Assembly: GCA_034190875.2 (NCBI GenBank)
Contig: CM067348.1
Location: 3,973,904-4,037,903, forward strand
Direction: 5' to 3'
DNA from: Urechis unicinctus
Taxonomy: Eukaryota; Annelida; Polychaeta; Xenopneusta; Urechidae
Length of the DNA: 64,000 nt
Position 1 is the stretch's first letter, and each line of letters begins with the position of its first letter. Both the position numbers and the translations under genes were made by a program. The notes below the pieces were generated by a model. It was not told where the DNA came from. It saw nothing but the letters and a program-made list of their open reading frames with translations, and did no database searches. Shown one piece after another: positions 11,176 to 22,278 of the stretch.

Positions 11176-12884
11176 ATGGCGGAGGAGAACAGCAAGGAGT
11201 ATGGTTACATTGATGGACAATTGTATACCAGTCGATTCCCCCAACTCAAAGCAGTGTCGATCATGGATCGTGGATCGAATTCCATCCGGTAGATGCTTTA
11301 GGTTTGGGTCCAGTCGAATTCTACATCAATGGTTCAGGTGATGATTATATCGATCTGAACGACACGTATTTACAAGTGAATGCCAAAGTGGTGATAAAGG
11401 ATGGGGAGGTTTTGGAGGTTGATAGTACTGTAGCACCCGTTAACCTATGGTTACACCCACTCTTTTCCCAAGTCGATGTCTCTCTCAACGAGAAACTTCT
11501 CCGCTAATACCTATCCGTATCGGGCTTATATGGAAACGCTATTGAGCTATGGTTCGGAAGCCAAAAACTCTCAGTTAACAGCCAGTTTATGGTACAAAGA
11601 CACCCCAAAACACATGGACGTCGTGGGTGGTACCGACAACAAGGGGGTGATAGCTAGAAAGAAACGATTTATTTTGTCAAGAACGCTATTTATTAAACGG
11701 TGTGGATTTGAAGTTGCGATTAGTACGCAGCGGTGACACTTTGCCCTTATGGCCAATCCTGCAGCTGGGTTTGCCCCTAAATAGTCCTGCAATCCGTGAC
11801 CTTATTCGTATGCAAAATAAAGTTGAACCCCATCGTGCAACTAGCCCACATAAAGGCTTTAGAACGAAGTCCAGCTAAATACCCCATAAGACGCATCTCA
11901 AGAATCAATCAAGAAAATTTATTTTTGGGACATTTATCCAAACGAATTGTAGTCGGAAGTGTTGATAATAGGGCGTTCAACGGTGATTACACTCAGAACC
12001 CCTTCAACTTTAAGCATAGCAACCTCACATTTTTAGCTCTGTACGTTGACGGGCAACAAGTACCTGTTAAACAATTGCAACCCGATTTCAATCACCTTAT
12101 ATACACCCACAGTTATGTTAATTTATTCATTAGCACTGGACAACTCTACCAAGACGAAGTGGCGTAACGTGATCTGTGGTGTAGAGATGCTCACGCTACG
12201 CACTTGTAGTAAGTACAATGATGTAGGGTTAATAACAACTTGAACTTTATTTAACTGTTTTCAACTTTCGAATTTCAGATGTAACTTAGCCTAAACTTAA
12301 GAGAGAGAAGTGTTGAGCTTGGAGGCCAGGAGAGAACTGATTTTTTGAAATATAAGTTGCTTCCCTCAACGACTAAGGCACGCCATCCCAATTCTCATGG
12401 GACATGCCGTAGCCAGGTCTGTGAGGGCTGGGGCTAACGGGTGTTACCTGGGCAGGAAGGTCATGTGGCTCTGGAATATGGGGTATGTATGAGGAGAAGG
12501 GGGAAGTGGCAGGTGACATGTAGGTCACTTGCGGATCTGGGAAACTGGGGCGTATAATTAATATAAGCTGTTGGGGGTTACTCCATCAACTGATGACTGA
12601 GAGGGTACGTTATGATGAAGGGTAGGTTTGTTATGAATTTGGCACTCAACAGAAGGCAATGCCATAAGTTGGAGTGATTATCCCAATGGCTATACACTAT
12701 TCGCTTTTGATCTGACACCAGACCTGGCACTCATTTTAATTTGTTGAAACAAGGACACGTGTGCTTGGAAATGCGTTTTGGTACGGCCCTAGAACGTACC
12801 ATTAATGTCATTGTGCATGCCGAATTTGATTATATGATTCAAATTGACCGAAACCGTAACGTTCTGTTTGATTACTCTGCCTAA
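11176..12884 (+). pseudogene. F54H12.2-like protein, putative element capsid protein (broken)
   Basis: The ATG at 11176 opens a frame that stops after 38 codons. Family-like sequence then continues in other frames to the TAA at 12882-12884. Recognisable segments in order: EFYINGSGDDYIDL (about 11313-11354), NLWLHPLFSQVDVSL (about 11445-11490), NTYPYRAYMETLLSYG (about 11505-11553), QLAHIKALE and AKYPIRRI (about 11830-11900), NPFNFKH (about 11999-12019), and a C-terminal IDRNRNVLFDY (about 12846-12878). They match the widespread uncharacterised F54H12.2-like family found in Maverick/adintovirus-type elements, where I infer a capsid role. Breaks: frameshifts near 11270, 11503, 11690-11800 and 12732, and a 492 bp insertion at 12160-12651. 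The gene cannot give a full product. Confidence 0.75.
12160..12651. mobile_element. 492-bp insertion with TG...CA ends, candidate solo LTR
   Basis: The capsid-like reading frame stops at 12158 and resumes exactly at 12652. The bases GAAG occur on both sides (12156-12159 and 12652-12655), as expected of a 4-bp target-site duplication. The inserted piece begins TG and ends CA and carries no long open frame. These traits fit a solitary long terminal repeat of a Gypsy-type retroelement. An intron is less likely: GT...AG borders can be drawn but would shift the frame. The family is not identified. Confidence 0.55.
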
Positions 12885-12886
12885 CA

Positions 12887-13016
12887 ATGGATACCAGACA
12901 ATTACACGAGCTCTCACAAAAAGACGGTTTTTTTGCTGGCTGTATTTACTGACGATTATTCAACCAATGATAAGCTGGTGACGTTTAATTCAAGGCAAAT
13001 AAACAACGCGTGTTGA
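12887..13016 (+). pseudogene. Possible N-terminal stub of adenain-type cysteine protease
   Basis: An ATG three bases after the capsid-like stop opens a 21-codon frame beginning MDTRQLHELSQKDGFFAG. A shifted frame then continues to a TGA at 13014-13016. The start resembles the N-terminus of the short cysteine protease ORFs that accompany this capsid-like family. Only this beginning remains, because the converging polymerase gene ends at 13167. With so little sequence and no catalytic residues left, the call is tentative; chance similarity is possible. Confidence 0.3.
12998..13003 (+). terminator. AATAAA polyadenylation signal after the capsid-like gene
   Basis: AATAAA lies 114 bases past the capsid-like stop and is followed within about 30 bases by a G/T-rich run (GGGTGTTTTTATT). 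This is the expected layout for a 3' end on the + strand, in the short gap before the converging polymerase gene. Confidence 0.5.
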
Positions 13017-13485
13017 AAATATACGATGGGTGTTTTTATTCTTAGTTTCTCACAGTGTTTAAACATCCATTTCTTACAGAGCAGACATCCATTGATTACA
13101 CAATACTTTAACTTCAATTAATTACATAATAACACATATCAATTTCTTAAATAGCATATTAACGTATCACACATCTAACGGTTTAGTGCTTACACCATCT
13201 GCACTCACAATTCTCTTGGGGTAAAAATAACTTAATTCATCTCTAATTTGCGTATACGAATACATTGTGTTTTTGTTAACGCAAAAACCACGGTTCACAC
13301 CGCGACCCGATTTTTGTTCTCTCAGCACATTCATATATTTCTCCTTGTTCCGTTCGTTTTGATGTTTATTGAGTCCTTTACACGAGGCTTTATTTGTAGT
13401 TTCCATTACAATAATAAATTTTAATGCACAGTCCGATAAAACCATCTCCACTCCACTCCTCTTTAAATAACCCCGGGGTACGTTT

Positions 13486-14617
13486 CCCAGATAGCACAGC
13501 GCTGATGGCCCGCCCGTGGCAGCCGCCGATGGCCCACCGATAATCAATTATTTCAACTCATCAGATAACAGATGTCAATCTTCTAATATGGAATGTCAGA
13601 GGCAATAAGTTTTGAATATGTGTACCGTTATGGTGTCATTTTATCAGAATTTACCCTGTATAATATTTTTGTGACCAAAAATGCCCCGGGGGAAGGAATC
13701 GCCTGTCTAGCTGTTCTGTAGTTTGCTACAATTAAGTAATAATAAATTTAAGCACACACATACACACGTACATTTATAGATTCTTTTAAAACATTCTCTT
13801 TTATAAGTACTGTCACAATACTATTGAGTAAGTATAATTTATTTACATGTTTTGTTTGGGATTTTTAATTTGTGAATGCAAAAGAAACTGATTTACAGCC
13901 CACTTCTCTGACAACTTCAGTATTTTGGCAAACCTGCCAATCACAGTCGGGTGGCAGTTGATTTTCAATGGCCTTTGTTAGGCTGGTCCCCGTCAGATGG
14001 GAGGGCCAGAAGCATTTGTTGCAATTGACCCAAGACTTTGGCACAACTTCAACTTCTTCGCTGTTGAAAAGCACTATCAAATACATATCTGAAAATGTAA
14101 GAAATAGGATATATCAATTATCATATACGCACGTCGGCGAATGGTTCTGTCGGATATTATTGTATCATCCCCGTCAATTTCTATAGTTAAAACGTCCATA
14201 TTTAAATGATAACAATGACACAGATGGTGATAATTCAACAAATATGGCCTGCAACAGTGAGTTTAGAGCGATCATGTTTCACGCATGCCGATATGAATAC
14301 TAATGAAAAAAACAACCAAATACAAAAAAATGCGATGAATACAAGACGTTTTCATATTCCATGGGTTCTATTAATACGTATTTAAAATGGATAAAAACTC
14401 ACCTAACACAGTATAAGTGATGCATACTGATCCATTTCAACAAATTTCCAAATAACCACCAAAATTCAATGACGCTTGTAATGTGCAAAGCTGCAGCTAG
14501 ATGGCGCGACGGCAGACATCCAGCCGAATATGAGCCACCGTTGGACCGCCGGTGGACTGTCAGCTAGGAACTGCCGACGATAGCCAACAGTGGGCCGCTG
14601 GCGTTGTGTTATCTGGG
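13486..14617. mobile_element. 1132-bp DNA transposon copy inside the polymerase
   Basis: The left end starts CCCAGATAGCACAGCG. The right end, read on the other strand, starts CCCAGATAACACAACG, so these are terminal inverted repeats, with GGCCCA-rich subterminal sequence on both sides. TT occurs at each flank (13484-13485 and 14618-14619) and looks like a 2-bp target duplication. Removing the piece rejoins two conserved polymerase segments at an exact codon. It carries a DUF4806-like exon but no transposase that I can see. It is therefore probably a deleted, non-autonomous copy; the superfamily is unassigned. Confidence 0.8.
13865..14088 (-). pseudogene. DUF4806-type N-terminal exon inside the transposon
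   Basis: The ATG at 14086 opens a 73-residue frame starting MYLIVLFNSEEVEVVPKSWV, with a CFWP motif and a TSLTKAIENQ segment. This resembles the N-terminal part of DUF4806-containing proteins, which are abundant and transposon-like in many animal genomes. A splice acceptor (ACATTTTCAG) ends two bases before the ATG, so this may be an internal or first coding exon. The C-terminal DUF4806 part is absent from the 1132-bp insertion. The call rests on recalled family pattern, with moderate confidence. Confidence 0.5.
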
Positions 14618-15101
14618 TTATCATATTTTTGGCGGGTCACACAGCACGGTTGAGGTACCCACGGAGTTCCATTCGTTATACACTGTATGAAGTTGTTGGT
14701 GTGATCATCACACTCTACAGCTGGCAACCACTGAGGGTAATCTCGGTAAAATTGTTCTTTCATGTTGGGTTTGATGACATCTGTTAGATAACTACTACTA
14801 AGGGTAATATAACTACTATCAGTGTCCATCTGTACATAGGCAAAATCAGATCTCGTGACATACTTGTCAATAAAATCATAGTAAAATTCAAGCATTCATA
14901 ATTTGGCGTATTGATAAACAAAATAGCCTATTTGTTGGGGTAAGTTGAGATCGATGGTGGTTTTGGCCATGTCGAATTCAAACAGGTTGGGGTTTAATTC
15001 GTTCAAGGCTCTGAATATTTTGTGGTTGATCAATATATGACACTCTCGAGGGTCGGCGTATCTGACATCACGGTGTTTTGTTTTATCCATGACGCATTAA
15101 C

Positions 15102-15219
15102 CTACAAACATAGAAGAACACATAAGCACTTGACGGGTATTTTTATTTTCTTCTTCAAATCACAAATTTGAAATAAATTTGAGAATAACAATTAAACAAA
15201 TACATTTTAGTATATTTAC
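15102..15219 (-). other. Polymerase intron between motif B and the next exon
   Basis: The minus strand reads GTAAATATAC at the donor and TTCTATGTTTGTAG at the acceptor, 118 bp apart. It splits the codon just after the SAYG of motif B. The reading phase continues into the exon beginning near 15101, apart from one stop. Confidence 0.7.
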
Positions 15220-15293
15220 CATATGCCGAATTTCCAAGTAGCTTAAAAGTTTTGGCTATAACGGTCTGACTCGGGTCGACATGACCCCCACGT

Positions 15294-15381
15294 CTACACA
15301 CAAACAAGAACATTATCAAAAAATAAAATACAACGCTTAAAAGAGTATAACATATAACTACATTTATGTATTCGTACATAC
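15294..15381 (-). other. 88-bp polymerase intron just before motif B exon
   Basis: The donor is CAG/GTATGT and the acceptor TTTGTGTGTAG, with a T-rich tract before it. Removing the 88 bp keeps phase between a segment ending in VSDA and the 74-bp exon carrying motif B. The intron itself has stops in every useful frame. Confidence 0.8.
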
Positions 15382-15554
15382 CTGGCATCTGATACGGTCT
15401 CGGCAAATCGTTTGAAACAGGCTGTGGGTTCATACTCCGGTGTTTGGTACATCTTTGTGATCACCAGACCATGTTCCAAGTACCATTTCAGTAGTGGGCT
15501 AGCAAGCAATATTTTCACACCTTTGTAGCTCCCTATCAACGTCCCCCATTCCGT

Positions 15555-15651
15555 CTATATGAACATAAATAATAAAAATCGTTATGACATCATAATGATC
15601 GCAAAAAAATTCCTTATGATCCACACGCCCCTTGTCACCTTGTGTACTCAC
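15555..15651 (-). other. 97-bp polymerase intron between motif A and B regions
   Basis: The donor is AAT/GTGAGT and the acceptor GTTCATATAG. Phase is preserved between an exon ending RDIMN and one that continues with family-like sequence (IGSYKGVKILL). Confidence 0.75.
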
Positions 15652-17214
15652 ATTCATAATGTCCCGTTGTTCGGCAAAGTCTTGCATAAAGGGTCCGATT
15701 TCATCTTGTGTCAGTTCAATGTTTTTGAATATAGGGGTCATCTCACTGAAATAGTCTTTAAAAGTTTCTGTTACGTGTATATCTACTTCAGCCATTCCAA
15801 AAAAGGTTCAGTCTCGTATATTGGCTATGAGATATTTTTCCGTCAAAGCGGCTCGGGGTGGTTGAGGTCGACTGTACATGAAGGCTTTGATGTGAGGGTC
15901 TGTTTTCCGTTTTTTCGCCCATTCACAGCCCCACTCAGCTACGACATTATATCCTAATCCTCTCAAATACTGTGTATTTCTTTCTGTTTCGGCACATAAA
16001 TCACTCATTAGTTTTCCACTGGGTCAATTTCAGACACGGACAACCATGCCATACACATCAGTGAAACTGATATACTGTTTGCGTTTCTTCGCACCAACCA
16101 TCTACGGGTAATCGCCGGGCTCCTATTCTTTTTTCCCCTCTGTTCAGTCGGTGTTGTATTTGGTTTTGTGAGCTATGTGCTATCCAAGCCAACCATTCAT
16201 CCGCAATATCACCTTTTCGTGTCTGTATTGGTTTAAACTCAGGCCAGTGACGTCGGGTCGGAAAGTTGGCTGGCATGGGTTGAGACAACCCCCACAGATA
16301 CAAAGCGTTCGCATCATAACCCACGATTCCTTTCACGCAACTTAGCTTCATTTCCATTCTGTTCACGCCTAATGTAAGTTTATCCCTTTTCGTGGTAACG
16401 ATGAAAATGATTGAGGGTCCGCCCACTATTTCATTTTTTGTCAACCAAAAGATGTCGTCTGGTAAGGTAATATTATCTTCCTAGTCTTGAAACAAATATC
16501 GCATGGTTCATCCGGGTACTGATATTCCATCCTTCAACATATCTTTACCTCTCTCACTGTAATAACGACTCTGTTTCTCTATGGCTTCCATAAAAGGTTC
16601 GACATCTAAATTGTTGTAATATATCAAAAAGTCTTTAAAAGTCCGCATATGACCTGCTTCCCACGCTTCTGCTTCTGTTAGGGTAGCTTCGTATTGAGCA
16701 AGCATCAGTAGATAGGCGGCGTTTGATATCTCCTCTATGTACATCATCATCCTGTCAATCAATGTTTCCTTCCGTTACAAAGCATTTTGGTTCTGTATAA
16801 TCAGGTACATTGCTGCATACACTCACTGATAACTACACGTGTTTTTGGTCCCAGGTGACTTTTGGCGAATTGATGGGTAGGTTGTCTTCTCCAAAATAAC
16901 TTTCAAAATCATAGGTGGCTTTGTAAGGGTAAATACAGTCTTCCATTTCCATTCCTTCGTCACGTAACGCTTCAAAGATAGTGGGGTGGTAGATGAAAAA
17001 CACCGCCTGGGTACTTGTATTTCGCTTCCACAGTACATTTGTTTTCGTGGCAATGTAATTTTTTCTCACTTTTCCACAGCTTCTGACAGGTACCGCAAAT
17101 GTATGATTTGCTATTAAGGTCAAAGTTTTTTCTGTAACTAAAGGGATTTTTGTGCAGGTTCAATTTCAAGGTCGAGGCGAATTTTGCATGCGTTCACTTG
17201 ACCAAAGTAGCTAC

Positions 17215-17315
17215 CTGAAACATAACAAAACGATCACATCCGTTTCTCATATTTCCATTTCGAGATTACATCGTTTCTCATGTTACTTCTGTTTAATCAC
17301 TGAAAGAACACTTAC
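17215..17315 (-). other. 101-bp intron in the polymerase N-terminal part
   Basis: The donor is CAA/GTAAGT and the acceptor TATGTTTCAG, preceded by a T-rich tract. It joins the charged N-terminal frame (17316-17531) to the exon that begins at 17214 and carries the zinc-finger-like segment. Confidence 0.65.
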
Positions 17316-17789
17316 TTGATTCCCGTCTAGCGTGTACACGGTGATTTTCACTTTGAATTCAAGAGGTACACCCGCGAATGTTTTTTTTCTTTTGTTTTGG
17401 GTAAGCAGTCTTATACAATGTTTTGCTGCTTTCTCTAGACCCGTGATCTTTGCTCCTCTGTGTAAGACCAGGGCCCTGAAAGAGCACAATCGGTCTTCCA
17501 ATTCGCGTATGAGTCCAAATAGCTCTTTCATTAGCAGCCAACACAGCTTCTGTTGATATAATCATCAATAAGCTGTCAATATAAACATCACCCAATGTCA
17601 TAAAGATTTCCGTAATACCTCAATTCTACCACGTAATAAACCTACCCTGTAATAGACCTACCCTTGGCATTGTCATCTGCAGCGGCATTTCTGTCTACTG
17701 CGTTTGCTCATATCACTGAAACCTTCCAGTTGTATTTTCCCACTCATGGCCATAACTGAACTCAAATCATCCTGTCGCGTTTATATACC

Positions 17790-18110
17790 TCCTCATGGCA
17801 TGAGGTATTACTTAACTTAGCTTAGGTCTGCAAACTCCTTTTCAATAAAAAACTCACAACATATCCCCTGCAAATGACCTCACCCAATAGCTGACCTCAC
17901 CCAAATAGCACACATCCATCACATGAGGTCGCAAAGGTCAGCAAACTCCTTCTCAATAAACAACTCAGGACATATCCCTCGCAAATGGTGTCATCAACAT
18001 ATTGCGCATCTCCATGACATGCGGTGTTACTTAATTTGAAATCACCCCAAGCTGATATACGCTTGAGTAATCTTGATGGCGCAAGGTTACGATTTTGACA
18101 CGAGCCATTA
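17790..18110. repeat. Two copies of a ~110-bp repeat upstream of the polymerase
   Basis: A unit with CAAACTCCTTCTCAATAAAC, then a CAGGACATATCC-like stretch, TCACCCAAATAGC and CATCACATGAGGT, starts at about 17830 and again at 17941. Further diverged copies lie near 19098 and 19360. The pair occupies the region between the divided 5' side of the polymerase (ends 17753) and the small gene at 18268-18723. The units could be regulatory or simply a local minisatellite. Confidence 0.6.
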
Positions 18111-18240
18111 CCTAATGACCATAGAAGCACATCATGAATTCAACAATCAGTAAATCACATTACCCAATTGTGTAATTATACCACAGATTCATCAATGTAC
18201 AATTATTAACACAAACACCAGTATAAAATTTATATATATA

Positions 18241-18246
18241 TTTATT
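18241..18246 (-). terminator. AATAAA polyadenylation signal for the small spliced gene
   Basis: The minus strand reads AATAAA (within TTTAAATAAATAT) 22 bases past the predicted stop at 18268. This supports a 3' end here. Confidence 0.5.
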
Positions 18247-18267
18247 TAAAATTAATTTCTTCTATCT

Positions 18268-18723
18268 TCATCCTACAAACAAAACAAAATATATTTTAAT
18301 CTCTAAGGAAGACAAAAATAAAACCTTTTGTTGGTACTCACGGTTCTCTTGTAATAAATGTTTGGGTTTCCTGCATACAAAGAAATATATACTTACAACA
18401 GATACAAAAGTCAACGAATCTAAACAAGGATATAGCTTGTTTTAAGCGAATACTCACAGTACAGGCAATGCAATTATGAGGCACCCTCCCTTTGTTATAG
18501 CTTTAACCCATTTAGTTGGGGCCGAATGGTATCCAGGGAACTGGCCTGTTACTCCAACAGTGAATGTGAACTGCCGGTAATAAACTATTTTATGAATTCC
18601 AAACTGTTTCTCTAAATCAGGATTTTTCAAAGTTTCTTCCACTAACTCAGGATAATTTGGAATATTAAACTTAGTTTTGGCTTGACCCGATAATATAAAA
18701 TGATTTTTATAAATATGTATCAT
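18268..18723 (-). CDS. Small three-exon gene, unknown function, apparently intact
   Basis: The start is ATG at 18723. Exon 1 is 18458-18723, exon 2 is 18342-18370 and exon 3 runs from 18272 to a TGA at 18268-18270. Donors are GTGAGTATTC and GTGAGTACC. Acceptors are TTTGTATGCAG and TTTTGTTTGTAG, each after a T-rich tract. The exons total 300 bases, 99 codons plus stop, with phase preserved and no internal stop. The product begins MIHIYKNHFILSGQAKTKFN and is basic, with no signal peptide or obvious domain. An AATAAA follows 22 bases after the stop. It reads in the same direction as the polymerase and lies upstream of it, so it may be an element gene. Alternatively it could be an unrelated host-derived gene. 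Function unknown. Confidence 0.55.
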
Positions 18724-20076
<1,353 letters not shown>

Positions 20077-20273
20077 TTGCATAATAATCATACAAACAGG
20101 GTTATTCTAGGTTCATTACCCTAAATGGTGACGCTGAATTCTAACCTTTTTGACATTAATTGCATTTCACAGTATTACTCCGCTCTAAAACTACTTGAAA
20201 GTGGTGAAATGGTGAAATAACCTTTTGTAACTAATTCAATTATTGATGTTGGAAGAACTAGCGTTATTAAAAT

Positions 20274-21420
20274 TTATGACAGGAACACTGCATTAATGCT
20301 GTAGAAATTTGGAAGTTCATCAAATGTAATATTCAATTTCTGAGATTTGAGACATCTGAAGAGCTGCTGTGTGATTTCGCCTGTGGGTTGAGAGGAGGTA
20401 TCAGTTATCCGATGCTTGGATGAGCCGCTGGGAGTCTCCACTGTATCGTAGGTCAGTAAGATATCAGCTTTGGTTTGTATGGTGTTGGCGTGTCTGGTAA
20501 AAGCGCTATGTCCCTCTTGTATGGCGTAAATATACCTGAGAACAAAAGAACTTACGGCAGTGACCAGTGTGCCTTGATGTATGTTACGTAGAATATATAA
20601 CAACAGTTTCTTCTTTCAATACTCTCTTCATCAACACCTTCAACTGTACCTGTACTGGTGTCCTCCACAGGACCTTCTGTTTCCATTACCTTATTGTGAT
20701 CGGCAAAACTTGTCTCCACCTCATTTATGGAGTCATATCCAACGTGGACCTCCACTGCATCTTCCAAGTTGTCGGTGACCACTGAAACAGTGTTTATTTA
20801 GACATAGTTATCCATTGTCAATGACAATAACATTTCAAAATAAACATATGCTACTGATGAAGTTTTATTGTGATTTTCACACAATTAACAGAATATTCCC
20901 CTGCTCCAAAATTCCCTTGACAAAGGAATATGGTGCCCATGTGTTTGTATACTAGCTATTGTCTTCCACAGCATCTACAGCATCTATTTCCATGTCAACA
21001 GTTGACTGGACCTCATCCATGGGAGTGGAATTATGTCCAACGTGGACCTCCACTGCATCTTCACCTAAATTGTCTGTGACCACAGAATCAGTGGTTATTT
21101 AAACATCAATATGTATGATGTTCTGTCTGACTATGATATGTGCTTTTATTGTTTTCAATGATATTGGTATCAATTGCTATAGCTGCATATCTTTTCAATG
21201 ATACAATATATAGAAATAGTGTGCAGTCTGGAACATTGTTGTTTGTACCCTCAAACATTATGTCTTTCGCGTGGGATAGAACAGCTTCCAGTTCAATCAG
21301 GTTGGAACTGTCTGGTTGCTAACAGTCAACCCCAGAAGGCATTCCTAATGCTTTCACCTTGCCAGCTTCCACCATGGTGTAAGGACATTTGCGCAGTGTC
21401 CCTATTGCTTCAGGTAAAAA
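20274..21420 (-). pseudogene. Exon-like remnants of an unknown acidic-protein gene
   Basis: On the minus strand a segment at about 20650-20778 encodes an acidic stretch starting VVTDNLEDAVEVHVGYDS. A related segment at about 20957-21083 encodes VVTDN..GEDAVEVHVGHNS and ends in a stop, so the exon is duplicated. The downstream copy has a good acceptor (ACACTGTTTCAG); the other has TG instead of the final AG. A last exon-like frame (20274-20541) follows a TTTTGTTCTCAG acceptor. Further upstream, about 21310-21420, a frame reads KALGMPSGVD with a stop. I do not recognise the family. It may be a separate captured gene or part of the element. Confidence 0.4.
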
Positions 21421-21429
21421 CCCATACCG

Positions 21430-22278
21430 ACAGACCATTCAACATAGCATATCTTAATTAAAAAACTACCATGCTTGTAAATAAAACCACATATATGCTA
21501 ATGACACTCATAAGTTACTCTCGACTAATTTTCAAATAGGTATGCTGTTTCACTTACAATATGCCTTGTTAAAGATGTGTTGATCCTTCTTTCTTTTATC
21601 TGCGCGGTTCGTTTCAGTTCCGGTGTATGCTTCTGAACATATATTATTATAATACATGATATAAGACTATTATCAATTAAATAAGTTGGGTTGAGTAGCC
21701 CATTGATTCTACTAGCACCCCAACATCAAATCACACAGGACATTACCTTACAGTCAATATTCAATCTTCTTAACAGATTTCAATCAAGATTGTCTCGTTT
21801 ACGCATATGATAGAATACCGCAATCATGGTCAAAATATACATAGCAGGGCAATATAAGATACTATGCAATTAATCTCTAGAAAAAATATCAGCATATTAT
21901 TTTACACATACCGTGTTAAAATTTAAGTCGTGGAATGATTGTTATACAACGGAGCCTGTGTTCACTTGTCGGTCACTTTTATAATTACGCCAGAATGTTC
22001 TCTATCCCCGACAAGAAATCCTAAACATTTAACTATGGTAGGTAGTCTAATCAGGGTAAGGTGTAGCATGTGAGATCACTGAAGCGTTTGAAGATTTAGC
22101 AGTAAAATTTAAATTTTTATCAAAAGCCATCTATGTGATATACTCATCTATCATATAAAGACTAGTGTCGGATCTATCCTGTTAAAAATATAAGTTATCA
22201 TAGATAGTTCGAATATTTGATATGGGTTTAAGCTGGGGTGCAGGGGCGGACTCCGAAAGGGTTGTAAAGTTAGAAAGG
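21430..22278. other. Right part of the insertion, nothing recognised
   Basis: AT-rich sequence without a convincing frame. The last ~80 bases, including GGGGTGCAGGGGCGGACTCC, are GC-richer than their surroundings and could be an end of some transposon. No inverted match to the left edge at 9271 was seen. The host module resumes at about 22279. Confidence 0.45.

Larger units (their letters stand above)
13167..17753 (-). pseudogene. Protein-primed type family-B DNA polymerase, spliced and broken
   Basis: This gene once replicated the element. Reading down the minus strand: zinc-finger-like CGTCQKLW (about 17085); exonuclease I DFESYF (about 16900); exonuclease III YNNLD (about 16610); polymerase motif A GYDANALYLW (about 16310); motif B KLLGNSAYG (15220-15260); motif C MDTDSS (about 14820); and a conserved tail ending at the TGA at 13167. 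Four introns of 88-118 bp with GT...AG borders lie at 17215-17315, 15555-15651, 15294-15381 and 15102-15219. A possible first exon starts with ATG at 17753 and ends at 17662. Breaks include in-frame stops near 17195, 16835, 16508 and 15818, frameshifts near 16985 and 16745, and a 1132 bp insertion at 13486-14617. Order and motifs match the type-B polymerases of Mavericks and adintoviruses. The gene is non-functional. Confidence 0.85.

Noticed and set aside
12159..12651. Intron in the capsid-like gene
   Set aside because: GT...AG borders can be drawn, but splicing there would shift the frame. The GAAG duplication and TG...CA ends fit an insertion better.
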